Positions 1 through 5,628 of a DNA stretch of 17,619 bases are shown here, piece after piece. The position numbers and the translations under genes are program-made. Under the pieces are notes generated by a model, which did not search any database, was not told the DNA's origin, and was given only the letters and a program-made list of their open reading frames with translations. The stretch comes from NS-11 sp036505795 (lineage in GTDB: Bacteria; Nitrospirota; Nitrospiria; Nitrospirales; NS-4). Every line of letters starts with the position of its first letter. The stretch's first letter is position 1. The DNA lies in contig DASXSU010000063.1 in the NCBI GenBank assembly GCA_036505795.1, positions 1-17,619 on the forward strand. Direction: 5' to 3'.

Positions 1-591
1 CATCGCCTTTTTTGCGCTGGTTGCGATCGGATTCCCATGGTTTGGGCAGAGTACTTTGAACTGCAACTCTAACAGACGCCTCACACTCATGCGTGTTCTC
101 TTCGGATCGTCTTGATATTCACCCGGCACAAAGGCCAAACCACGGCCTTTCGCATTGGTGAGGAGGTCTGCGCAGAACACCACACCCCGATCTCTGCGTA
201 GATAGAACGAGTAATGCCCATTGGTTGGACCTGGTGAATGCACAGCCTTTAAGCCGCCGGGCAATCGGTTGCCTGAGGTGTAGCGGCGATCCGGTCGTCT
301 CTCGAAATCGACAGCGCCCTTGGGCGCATAGACGGGCACCTTGAAGCTGCGCCGGTACCGTGAGGCCGCTCGCTCATGGCAGGATGCGGTCAGACAGATC
401 GCTTTCACCTTGCCCAGCTTTTTCAGCGCTTGGCTGTCCATCGGCAGGGGATCAATCAGCACCGACCGATTGTTCGACACCACCACATAGCAGTCGCTTT
501 GAGAGTCGATCCGGTTGTCGTGCATGGTAAAGCGATAGACTCCGCGCACGATTTCGCCAACCAGCTTCGCGGTTCCCCTGGGCGCCGGCAT
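1..591 (-). CDS. MBL-fold hydrolase-like protein with degenerate metal site (partial, runs off left edge)
   Basis: The frame is open from ATG at 591 to position 1 with no stop, so the C-terminus is missing (197 codons seen). A GGAG lies just upstream of the ATG, 17 nt after the stop of the heme-protein gene, so the two are probably cotranscribed. MBL-fold landmarks are visible: a strand-rich start, AICLT at the usual position of metal motif 2, HSPGPTNGH at motif 3, VFCADLL at motif 4 and CPNHGNP at motif 5. The canonical HxHxDH is replaced by ASCHER and the TPGHT histidine by proline, while the motif 4 Asp and the last His remain. The other MBL protein in this window (12012-12836) has an intact site and serves as a comparison. 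It may bind metal differently or be a non-hydrolytic member. Substrate unknown. Confidence 0.75.
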   Translation of the reverse strand, partial: MPAPRGTAKLVGEIVRGVYRFTMHDNRIDSQSDCYVVVSNNRSVLIDPLPMDSQALKKLGKVKAICLTASCHERAASRYRRSFKVPVYAPKGAVDFERRPDRRYTSGNRLPGGLKAVHSPGPTNGHYSFYLRRDRGVVFCADLLTNAKGRGLAFVPGEYQDDPKRTRMSVRRLLELQFKVLCPNHGNPIATSAKKAM

Positions 592-607
592 CCAAGCTCC
601 GGGCCGT

Positions 608-1204
608 CTACTGGCCTAGAGGAATGGAGATCACGATCCCACCCATTACATCATTCGGCTTGAAGTCTTTCTTCGGACTATTCGGATGGACGTTATGGCA
701 CCCGATGCACGCCTGCGAGACAGCTCTGTCGGCATAAATCGCTCGAAAGTACCGCTCTCCATCACGTGTGATGGTTCCAGTGTATGGGCGCTCCTGTTGA
801 GCAAGTACCTCTTTAAGTCCAGCTCGCTCGAAGTCATCGGCCGGACCGTTCTGTTTATTGATCGGCCAGAGGCTGATCAGCCGGTAGTCAATCTTGGTGC
901 CCGTTTTGGTCGCCAGGTCGGCCGACTCCCTCAAAAATTGAGCCGGCAACGGCAGCGTATTCGTCACACGCCAATTCTCCGCGGCAGTCACGACCCCTTT
1001 GGCCTGCAAGCGCTCAACAACATGAATCGTATAAAAGGTTCGATTCGCCTCGATCACGGAATGCACGTAGTTCGCCACGGTTGCGACAGGAATGTTGCTC
1101 TGACCAGCCGCTTCCTTTGCGTGGGTAGGGATCCACCAATATACAAGTACCATGCACAATACAACCAGGATACCGACCACCACTGAGGAACGTGCGCTGT
1201 TCAT
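608..1204 (-). CDS. Tll0287-like (DUF3365) mono-heme c protein
   Basis: This 198-residue protein has an uncleaved or signal-anchor type N-terminus (hydrophobic residues about 8-25) followed by a Tll0287-like domain. The family-typical stretch YRLISLWPINKQNGP lies at 107-121, and one c-type heme motif, CIGCH, is at residues 166-170 near the C-terminus. It should be exported and carry one covalent heme facing the periplasm. The family is associated with heme-based redox or gas sensing, often as the sensor part of larger proteins; here it stands alone with no kinase or cyclase module, so electron transfer is equally possible. GGAGGG precedes the ATG at 1204. Its stop (608-610) is 16 nt before the start codon of the MBL gene. 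A TATAAT-like box sits about 110 nt upstream, inside the DUF6624-like remnant (complement of 1310-1315), without a convincing -35. Confidence 0.8.
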   Translation of the reverse strand: MNSARSSVVVGILVVLCMVLVYWWIPTHAKEAAGQSNIPVATVANYVHSVIEANRTFYTIHVVERLQAKGVVTAAENWRVTNTLPLPAQFLRESADLATKTGTKIDYRLISLWPINKQNGPADDFERAGLKEVLAQQERPYTGTITRDGERYFRAIYADRAVSQACIGCHNVHPNSPKKDFKPNDVMGGIVISIPLGQ

Positions 1205-1255
1205 ACTGTCCCTCCTTTGCTGGTATTCCGAAGTCCGATTTCACAGATTTCATGG

Positions 1256-1411
1256 TCAGGTCCTGCCTAGCGGCTCAGCGTTCTGAAGATGGACAGACTC
1301 CATGTCCTTATTATAGCCCTGATACAGAAGGCTGGAGGCGACGAGCCGAGTCCGGGTGTCGTCGTTACATTGCTTCAAATCCAACAGCTCCACCTGAAGA
1401 TCGCTATTCAT
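1256..1411 (-). pseudogene. Truncated DUF6624-like fragment (51 codons)
   Basis: The frame from ATG 1411 encodes 51 residues. The piece LLDLKQCNDDTRTRLVASS followed by LLYQGYNKDMESVHLQNAE has the look of the DUF6624 N-terminus as I recall it (helix with Asp/Arg pairs, then an L-[FY]-x-GY-x-x-x-ME-x-VH-x-x-NA motif). In that family the chain continues through a second half; here a TGA follows shortly after NAEPLG and I find no frame that continues. It lies 19 nt after the DUF302 stop, on the same strand. I therefore call a decayed remnant, though a short expressed protein cannot be excluded. The family assignment is from memory of the motif only. Confidence 0.45.
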
Positions 1412-1430
1412 CGCGTGACCACAGCAGGAG

Positions 1431-1838
1431 CTAGGATGAATCCACGGCTTTTTCAACCAGCCCGCCGATGGCGGAAATATTTTTCACCAGCTCCTCCGGT
1501 AAGCCGTGCCGGTTTTTGAGATACTCCGGTGTGTTGTATGAGAGCCAGACCCGTCCAGTCTCATCTTGCCAGGCGAGAGCCTTCAGCGGAAGATCAATCG
1601 CGATGCTGGGCGAGACGATCATCAACGGCGTACCGGCTTTGGGATTGCCGAATATTAGTAGCTGCTTCGGCCGCATTTGGAGACCAACCTTCGCGGCATC
1701 TCCGCTAAAGTCAATCCGAGCAAATACCGTAAGCCCGTGAGAGGTAACAACAGACTCAAGACGTTGCAGCGTATCGGCAACAGAGAACTTACTAGGAACG
1801 TGGACAATTCCTTTGGCGGGCTGGCCTTCTTGCGGCAT
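1431..1838 (-). CDS. DUF302 domain protein
   Basis: This 135-residue protein is a complete single DUF302 domain with no signal peptide. Family hallmarks in order: the FSVADTLQRLESVVTSHGL helix, FARIDFSGDA, the LLIFGNPKAGTPLM strand-turn, then IDLPLKALAWQDETGRVWLSYNTP. DUF302 proteins are small alpha/beta proteins of unknown function, often found near sulfur or redox genes. The Asn-Pro turn and the LPLKALAWQD segment are intact. The start is ATG 1838, preceded by AAGGGTGA at an acceptable distance. It is the first gene of a same-strand run with the DUF6624-like fragment, the heme protein and the MBL protein. The 97 bp upstream to 1936 hold only GC-rich palindromic sequence and an A/T-rich patch near 1845-1882 that may contain the promoter. 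Confidence 0.85.
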   Translation of the reverse strand: MPQEGQPAKGIVHVPSKFSVADTLQRLESVVTSHGLTVFARIDFSGDAAKVGLQMRPKQLLIFGNPKAGTPLMIVSPSIAIDLPLKALAWQDETGRVWLSYNTPEYLKNRHGLPEELVKNISAIGGLVEKAVDSS

Positions 1839-1935
1839 AGCTTCACCCTTACAAAAAATTCGAGTCCGAGTTATTTAGAAAACCGTTGCGCGGCCGCGGT
1901 CTGGCCTCCGTTTCACGCGCTGCGCGTTGCCCCAC

Positions 1936-2085
1936 TCACAGATCTTCCTCTTCGACTTGGTCGATCGCCTCTTTAAGGGTTGAGACGAACACCTCCGGGT
2001 TCGCCAGGTCGTTCTCAGTCAATTGGAATTCAGAGACCAGCACGCCGTCTTTATCTACCAGGATCAAGCGATAGGGATGCTTCAC
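1936..2085 (-). pseudogene. Short reading-frame remnant or small protein (thioredoxin-like C-terminus?)
   Basis: Reading leftwards, an open frame ends at TGA (1936-1938) and encodes HPYRLILVDKDGVLVSEF, then QLTENDLANPEVFVSTLKEA and a short acidic tail. The strand-turn-strand-helix pattern with VDKDG resembles the C-terminal part of thioredoxin- or redoxin-like domains. An in-frame TAG at 2102-2104 limits it; the only start between is GTG at 2085, with a weak AAAGGC upstream. It looks coding by composition but too short for a domain, so I favour the 3' end of a lost gene. No family is recognised. Nothing else protein-like is seen in 1839-2228. Confidence 0.3.
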
Positions 2086-2170
2086 GGCGATGCCTTTCAG
2101 TTCCTACTTGAATGATTGTCCAAACAGAACCAGCAAGTCTACTGCAAGAGCTTGCCGTGTCAACTTCGGC

Positions 2171-2199
2171 TTGACTGCCACAGCTAGCGGGACTAGCCT
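2171..2199 (+). promoter_or_regulatory. Putative sigma-70 type promoter for the 40-aa membrane peptide
   Basis: TTGACT (2171-2176) and TAGCCT (2194-2199) are separated by 17 bp. The -35 box is good and the -10 is weak. Transcription would start near 2206, giving a leader of about 23 nt that contains AAGGAGG. Confidence 0.35.
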
Positions 2200-2228
2200 T
2201 GGATCTAATTCCACAAGGAGGTGCAGCT

Positions 2229-2351
2229 ATGTCTGTCATGTGTACAGCTGAGGCTTGTAAGGCCGTTCAAGGAATGTGCGGGCATGAGAAGGTAATGCTG
2301 CTCGTGGTGTTGTTGGCGATCGGCGGCGGGGCGGCGTACTTGTTGCTCTGA
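2229..2351 (+). CDS. Small Cys-rich membrane peptide (40 aa)
   Basis: A textbook ribosome binding site, AAGGAGG (2215-2221), lies 7 nt before ATG 2229, and the frame closes at TGA 2349-2351. The 40-residue product starts with a short soluble part, MSVMCTAEACKAVQGMCGHE, with three cysteines and one histidine, followed by a single hydrophobic helix LLVVLLAIGGGAAYLL up to the C-terminus. This suggests a tail-anchored inner-membrane peptide whose Cys/His head might bind a metal or form disulfides. I recall similar short peptides in Nitrospira genomes but cannot name a family. The gene stands alone between the minus-strand cluster and the REP-like hairpin. Function unknown. Confidence 0.7.
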   Translation: MSVMCTAEACKAVQGMCGHEKVMLLVVLLAIGGGAAYLLL

Positions 2352-2423
2352 CCACGAACCATCGCTTCGCCTCGAACCCAAACCAGCCATTTTCCCCTCA
2401 GGCCTGCCAGTGAACAGGAATGA

Positions 2424-2485
2424 GGGACAGGCACCTTTTCCGTTCATTCTAATTGAGACAGGTCCGGAAAAGGGAGCCAGTCCCC
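2424..2485 (+). repeat. REP-like imperfect palindrome (stem-loop)
   Basis: Arm GGGACAGGCACCTTTTCCG (2424-2442) pairs with CGGAAAAGGGAGCCAGTCCC (2465-2484), with two small mismatches or bulges and a 22-nt loop. The GGGACAGGCACC / GGAGCCAGTCCC pair resembles REP elements spread by RAYT-type transposases; no such transposase is in the window. It ends 3 bp before the -35 box of the CARF gene promoter, so it is not part of that gene's coding sequence. It could also end transcription from the peptide gene upstream. Confidence 0.65.
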
Positions 2486-2487
2486 GG

Positions 2488-2517
2488 TTGCCGCTCTATT
2501 CCCGCAGATGATATAGT
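2488..2517 (+). promoter_or_regulatory. Promoter of the CARF gene, extended -10, leaderless start
   Basis: TTGCCG (2488-2493) and TATAGT (2512-2517) are spaced by 18 bp, and TGA directly before TATAGT makes an extended -10 (TGATATAGT, 2509-2517). The predicted first transcribed base, 2524-2525, coincides with the GTG start codon. Confidence 0.5.
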
Positions 2518-2524
2518 CCGGCGC

Positions 2525-3790
2525 GTGGCCGCCGAGATTACGACCAAAGCTTTGTTGATTGCGCTCAATGCGGACGTGTCCGCCTGCGTGGCCACGATCA
2601 ATCGGCTCTCGCCCGAGCATCTCTGCTTTTTCATCCCCGAAACGGTACGACCAAAGATTGAAACCTCGGTGCAACCGAATCTGGTCAAGCTTCCCAAGAA
2701 ATGGGACTGGGTAATTACTCCGGACCCTCACGGATTTGGGGCCTCGTACAAAGCCCTGAACCAGCCTCTCGCCGAATTGCTCAAGGTGTGGGGGCTGAGC
2801 CCAGGCGAATTGACGGTAGACCTCGGCGGCGCCACCTCGGCCATGGCAGCGGCTGCCGCGCTTGCCGCTCTTCAGCACTCCTCTCAGTTTCTGTCCCTCA
2901 AACCGGCCTTGCTGGCAGGAGACGGACCGGTCGACGAGCTGGTGATCGTCAACGGCACGGCGCACACCTGGCAGCACGATAATCCCTGGACGGAAGCGGC
3001 GCTCGGCGCACGGCGGCATGGAGCGGATCTCTTCAATCGCGGCTCATACCAGGGCGCCGCCGACGCCTTTCGGCACATCGAGGCCCGTGTAAGCGGTGGA
3101 CAAAAGCCGTTGTATCACGCGTTCGCGGACCTGGCTGTGGCCTATGGCTGTTGGGACCGATTTCAGTATAAGGCCGCGTGGGAATCTTTAAAGACTGCCG
3201 TCAAGGCGTTGGATATGGCCTCAGTTTTCGGCGGCCCTGCGGCGCTGAAGAATGCGATCCCTCATCTTAAACAGAATTTGGGCTTTTTGGAGAAGCTCGT
3301 CATGGATCCTGCGGAGATCAAGGCCGCGCTGCCGCCGGATCTAATGGCAAACGCCAAGCGCCGCGCTGAACAGGACCACGCCTATGATGCTGCGCTGGCC
3401 ACGGCAGTTCGAGCCCTCGAAGCTTTCGCCCAGGTCCAACTTTTCAAGCACCACAAGATCAAAACGAACGACGTGCAGCCCGATCAACTTCCACAGGCAA
3501 TGCAAGAGGCCTGCAAAATGTGCTGCCTTGATGATATTGACGGCAAATACAAGCTGCCGCTCGTGATGCAGTTCCGCGCGCTCGCCGGGCTCGGAGATCA
3601 GATGGGGCAGAGCTACCTGGCACAGTGGCCACAAATGAAACCCTTGCTTGACGCCGCGCATCGTTCGCCTCTTGGGCATGGGTTCGAATCTGCGACCGCG
3701 GAGCGCTATCATCAACTCACCGCTATGATCTTCAAGATCACCGGCATCACGGACACCGCATTGCCGAAATTCCCGATCTTGTCGTTGTGA
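2525..3790 (+). CDS. CARF-HEPN protein, TIGR02710 (Csx1/Csm6-like) family, stand-alone
   Basis: From GTG 2525 the product has 421 residues. Residues about 1-135 form a Rossmann-like CARF domain: strand KALLIAL near the start, a middle FIPETVRPKIE segment, and DLGGATSAM at 99-107 in place of the usual D-x-TGGTK-x-M ligand loop. The rest is helical, with the TIGR02710-like pattern AKRRAEQDHAYDAALATAVR then RALEAFAQVQLF, and R380-SPLG-H385 as an R-x4-H HEPN ribonuclease motif. In type III CRISPR systems such proteins sense cyclic oligoadenylate and degrade RNA. Here there are no cas genes or repeats in the window. The frame extends upstream to 2453, but that part lies in the REP hairpin and upstream of the promoter, so I reject it. 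No Shine-Dalgarno is present. Activity and ligand are inferred. Confidence 0.72.
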   Translation: MAAEITTKALLIALNADVSACVATINRLSPEHLCFFIPETVRPKIETSVQPNLVKLPKKWDWVITPDPHGFGASYKALNQPLAELLKVWGLSPGELTVDLGGATSAMAAAAALAALQHSSQFLSLKPALLAGDGPVDELVIVNGTAHTWQHDNPWTEAALGARRHGADLFNRGSYQGAADAFRHIEARVSGGQKPLYHAFADLAVAYGCWDRFQYKAAWESLKTAVKALDMASVFGGPAALKNAIPHLKQNLGFLEKLVMDPAEIKAALPPDLMANAKRRAEQDHAYDAALATAVRALEAFAQVQLFKHHKIKTNDVQPDQLPQAMQEACKMCCLDDIDGKYKLPLVMQFRALAGLGDQMGQSYLAQWPQMKPLLDAAHRSPLGHGFESATAERYHQLTAMIFKITGITDTALPKFPILSL

Positions 3791-3816
3791 TCATCCGAAA
3801 GACGACAACCTAATCC

Positions 3817-3918
3817 ATGCCCAACATCGGAACCTGGCTTGCGATTGCCGGCGTCGCAGTAGGCTTTGTGATCCTTCTCTTCCTGCTGTTCAAGGAACCG
3901 CCCAAAAAGAAGAAGTAA
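3817..3918 (+). CDS. Small single-pass membrane peptide (33 aa)
   Basis: ATG 3817 to TAA 3916-3918 encodes MPNIGTWLAIAGVAVGFV, ILLFLLFKE and a basic tail PPKKKK. It is one transmembrane helix with a lysine cluster after it, so the C-terminus should be cytoplasmic (positive-inside rule). It begins 26 nt after the CARF gene stop and is probably read from the same transcript. The ribosome binding site is poor, which lowers confidence. No family is recognised. A 7-bp hairpin (3779-3785 with 3802-3808) spans the CARF stop codon and could act between the two genes. Confidence 0.5.
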   Translation: MPNIGTWLAIAGVAVGFVILLFLLFKEPPKKKK

Positions 3919-4004
3919 CGGTCGTGCGCCCGCTGAATTGACAGCGCGGGAAGAACGATGTTGTAATCGCAGCGCTCAGCACCAATCTACCCGGGAGACA
4001 GACC

Positions 4005-4232
4005 ATGGATGTGTTCGGCGGAAAAGAAGAACTGGTCGAGATCAAGGTTCAAATCAGCCGCGATCAGAAAGAATGGCTCGAAAAAATGGTTAAGGAGGGC
4101 AAGATTGCCGTGCCTCCCGGCGGCACGCTAGCGATGGGCTCGGTCGTCTCGATGTTCATCCGGGCGTTGCTGCACAACGCGATGGAACAGCAAGCGGCTA
4201 TGGCGCGTGAAGAGGACGACGAAGATGAATAA
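4005..4232 (+). CDS. Small ribbon-helix-helix-like protein with acidic tail (75 aa)
   Basis: GGGAGA lies upstream of ATG 4005. The 75-residue product has a strand VEIKVQIS (residues 11-18), a helix DQKEWLEKMVKEG, a Gly/Pro-rich turn VPPGGTLAMG, a second helix SVVSMFIRALLHNAMEQ and a tail EEDDEDE. This strand-helix-helix order matches the ribbon-helix-helix DNA-binding fold, whose members act as dimers and often autoregulate, but the family is not recognised and the insert between helices is long. It follows the CARF and membrane-peptide genes (gap 86 nt) and converges with hemL. Between this stop and the hemL stop there is only a short palindrome (4230-4251) without a T run. Confidence 0.65.
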   Translation: MDVFGGKEELVEIKVQISRDQKEWLEKMVKEGKIAVPPGGTLAMGSVVSMFIRALLHNAMEQQAAMAREEDDEDE

Positions 4233-4265
4233 GCGCATGCGGCGCCGCTTAGCGTTATAAGGTAC

Positions 4266-5555
4266 TTAGCTTCGGAGCTTCTTGAAAGCGATGCGCGCTG
4301 CCTTGATAGTCTTCGCAATATCCCCACTGGTGTGGGCGGTCGAGAGAAAGGCCGCCTCAAACTGCGAGGGCGCTAAATAGATCCCCTCTTCGAGCATCGT
4401 CCGAAAGAACCGCGCGTAGGCGAGGGTATCGGATTTCATTGCCGACGCGTAGTCCGTGACAGGGCCAGGGGTGAAAAACATGGTCATCATCGAGGCGACT
4501 CTATTCAGAGTCACTCCCACACCAAGATCCCGAGCAGCTTCCAACAGGCCGTCACTGAGCAACCTGGCGCGTTCTTCAAGTTGTCGATAGACGCCTGGTT
4601 TTTTCAACAGCTTTAAAGTTTCGATGCCGGCCGTGACCGCCAGTGGATTGCCGGAGAGGGTCCCGGCTTGGTAGACAGGCCCTTCCGGGGCGATTAACTT
4701 CATGATCTGGTGTGACCCCCCGTACGCTCCGACCGGCAGACCGCCCCCGATGATTTTCCCAAGGCAGGTCAAGTCCGGGACTACTCCATATCGTAACTGG
4801 GCGCCGCCATAACTCAATCGAAACCCGGTGATAACCTCATCGAAGATCAAGACAATGCCGTAGTGGCGCGTGAGATCACGAAGCCGCTCCAGGAACGCCC
4901 CGTGCGGCGGGACGACTCCCATATTACCGGCGACCGGTTCCACAATGACGCAGGCGAGCTTCCCCCGATGCGTCTCCAGGATCCGCTCGACGCCGGCCAC
5001 ATCGTTATACGACCCTGTGAGTGTATGTTGGGCAAGGTCTGCGGGAACTCCTGGACTGTCAGGAATTCCCAGTGTCGCAACCCCGGATCCCGCCTTGACG
5101 AGCAGGGAATCGGCATGTCCGTGGTAGCCACCTTCGAATTTCAGGATGGTATCGCGCCCCGTATAGGCTCGTGCCAACCGGATCGCGCTCATTACCGCTT
5201 CGGTTCCGGAGCTCACTAGGCGTACCCGCTCCATCGACGGGATCGCTTCCACGATCATTTGCGCCAGGGTGACTTCAAGCGCGGTCGGCGCCCCAAAGCT
5301 GGTGCCGCGAGCGGCCGCCCGGGCAATCGCTTTGGTCACCGGACCTGGGGCATGGCCTAGGATCATCGGACCCCAAGACATGACGTAATCAATGAAGGCA
5401 TTGCCGTCGGCGTCATAGATGCGGGCACCTTTAGCACGGGTGATAAAGTGCGGAGTCGTCCCGACGGCCTTGAAGGCACGAACAGGGCTGTTCACACCGC
5501 CAGGAATCAGGCGCTGCGCCGCTTCGAAAAGTTTCTTGGAGGCGATGGTCTTCAT
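4266..5555 (-). CDS. hemL: Glutamate-1-semialdehyde 2,1-aminomutase
   Basis: This 429-residue, PLP-dependent class III aminotransferase converts glutamate-1-semialdehyde to 5-aminolevulinate in the cytoplasm, the last step of the C5 route that feeds heme synthesis. The N-terminus (SKKLFEAAQRLIPGGVNSPV) is typical of HemL, VSSGTEAVMSA binds the PLP phosphate, LIFDEVITGFR holds the cofactor Asp, and K267 in CLGKIIGGGLP is the Schiff-base lysine. The length matches the family. I choose ATG 5555 (MKTIASKK) rather than GTG 5579, which lies upstream of the predicted transcription start (about 5563). There is no Shine-Dalgarno and the leader would be about 8 nt. The gene is divergent from pyk. High heme demand fits a nitrite oxidizer rich in cytochromes. 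Confidence 0.97.
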   Translation of the reverse strand: MKTIASKKLFEAAQRLIPGGVNSPVRAFKAVGTTPHFITRAKGARIYDADGNAFIDYVMSWGPMILGHAPGPVTKAIARAAARGTSFGAPTALEVTLAQMIVEAIPSMERVRLVSSGTEAVMSAIRLARAYTGRDTILKFEGGYHGHADSLLVKAGSGVATLGIPDSPGVPADLAQHTLTGSYNDVAGVERILETHRGKLACVIVEPVAGNMGVVPPHGAFLERLRDLTRHYGIVLIFDEVITGFRLSYGGAQLRYGVVPDLTCLGKIIGGGLPVGAYGGSHQIMKLIAPEGPVYQAGTLSGNPLAVTAGIETLKLLKKPGVYRQLEERARLLSDGLLEAARDLGVGVTLNRVASMMTMFFTPGPVTDYASAMKSDTLAYARFFRTMLEEGIYLAPSQFEAAFLSTAHTSGDIAKTIKAARIAFKKLRS

Positions 5556-5569
5556 CAAGCGGGGGGCAG

Positions 5570-5598
5570 ACTGTAACACGCGAGGGTCGAGAGGTCAA
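5570..5598 (-). promoter_or_regulatory. hemL promoter
   Basis: On the minus strand TTGACC (5598-5593) and TACAGT (5575-5570) are 17 bp apart, and TGT before TACAGT makes an extended -10. The predicted start of transcription, near 5563, is only about 8 nt before the hemL ATG. The -35 box shares bases with the region used by the divergent pyk promoter. Confidence 0.6.
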
Positions 5599-5613
5599 GA
5601 AACCGGCTATTTC

Positions 5614-5622
5614 TGCTACAAT
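5614..5622 (+). promoter_or_regulatory. pyk extended -10 promoter, leaderless start
   Basis: TGCTACAAT (5614-5622) is a good extended -10 box. The ATG at 5629 is 7 nt after its last base, where transcription should begin. The -35 region is poor (GTCAAG at 5594-5599), as is common for extended -10 promoters. Confidence 0.55.
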
Positions 5623-5628
5623 CCACGC

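Noticed and set aside
2453..2524. N-terminal extension of the CARF protein
   Set aside because: The codons are part of the REP-like hairpin and of the promoter; the CARF fold begins after GTG 2525.
4230..4251. Hairpin TAAGCG...CGCTTA between the RHH-like gene and hemL as bidirectional terminator
   Set aside because: The stem is 6 bp, overlaps the stop codon and has no T run on either side.
5556..5579. GTG start 8 codons upstream for hemL
   Set aside because: It overlaps the predicted -10 box and adds residues not typical of HemL.
5419..5628. N-terminal extension of pyruvate kinase
   Set aside because: It lies antisense to the hemL 5' end and upstream of the extended -10; the family N-terminus begins at 5629.
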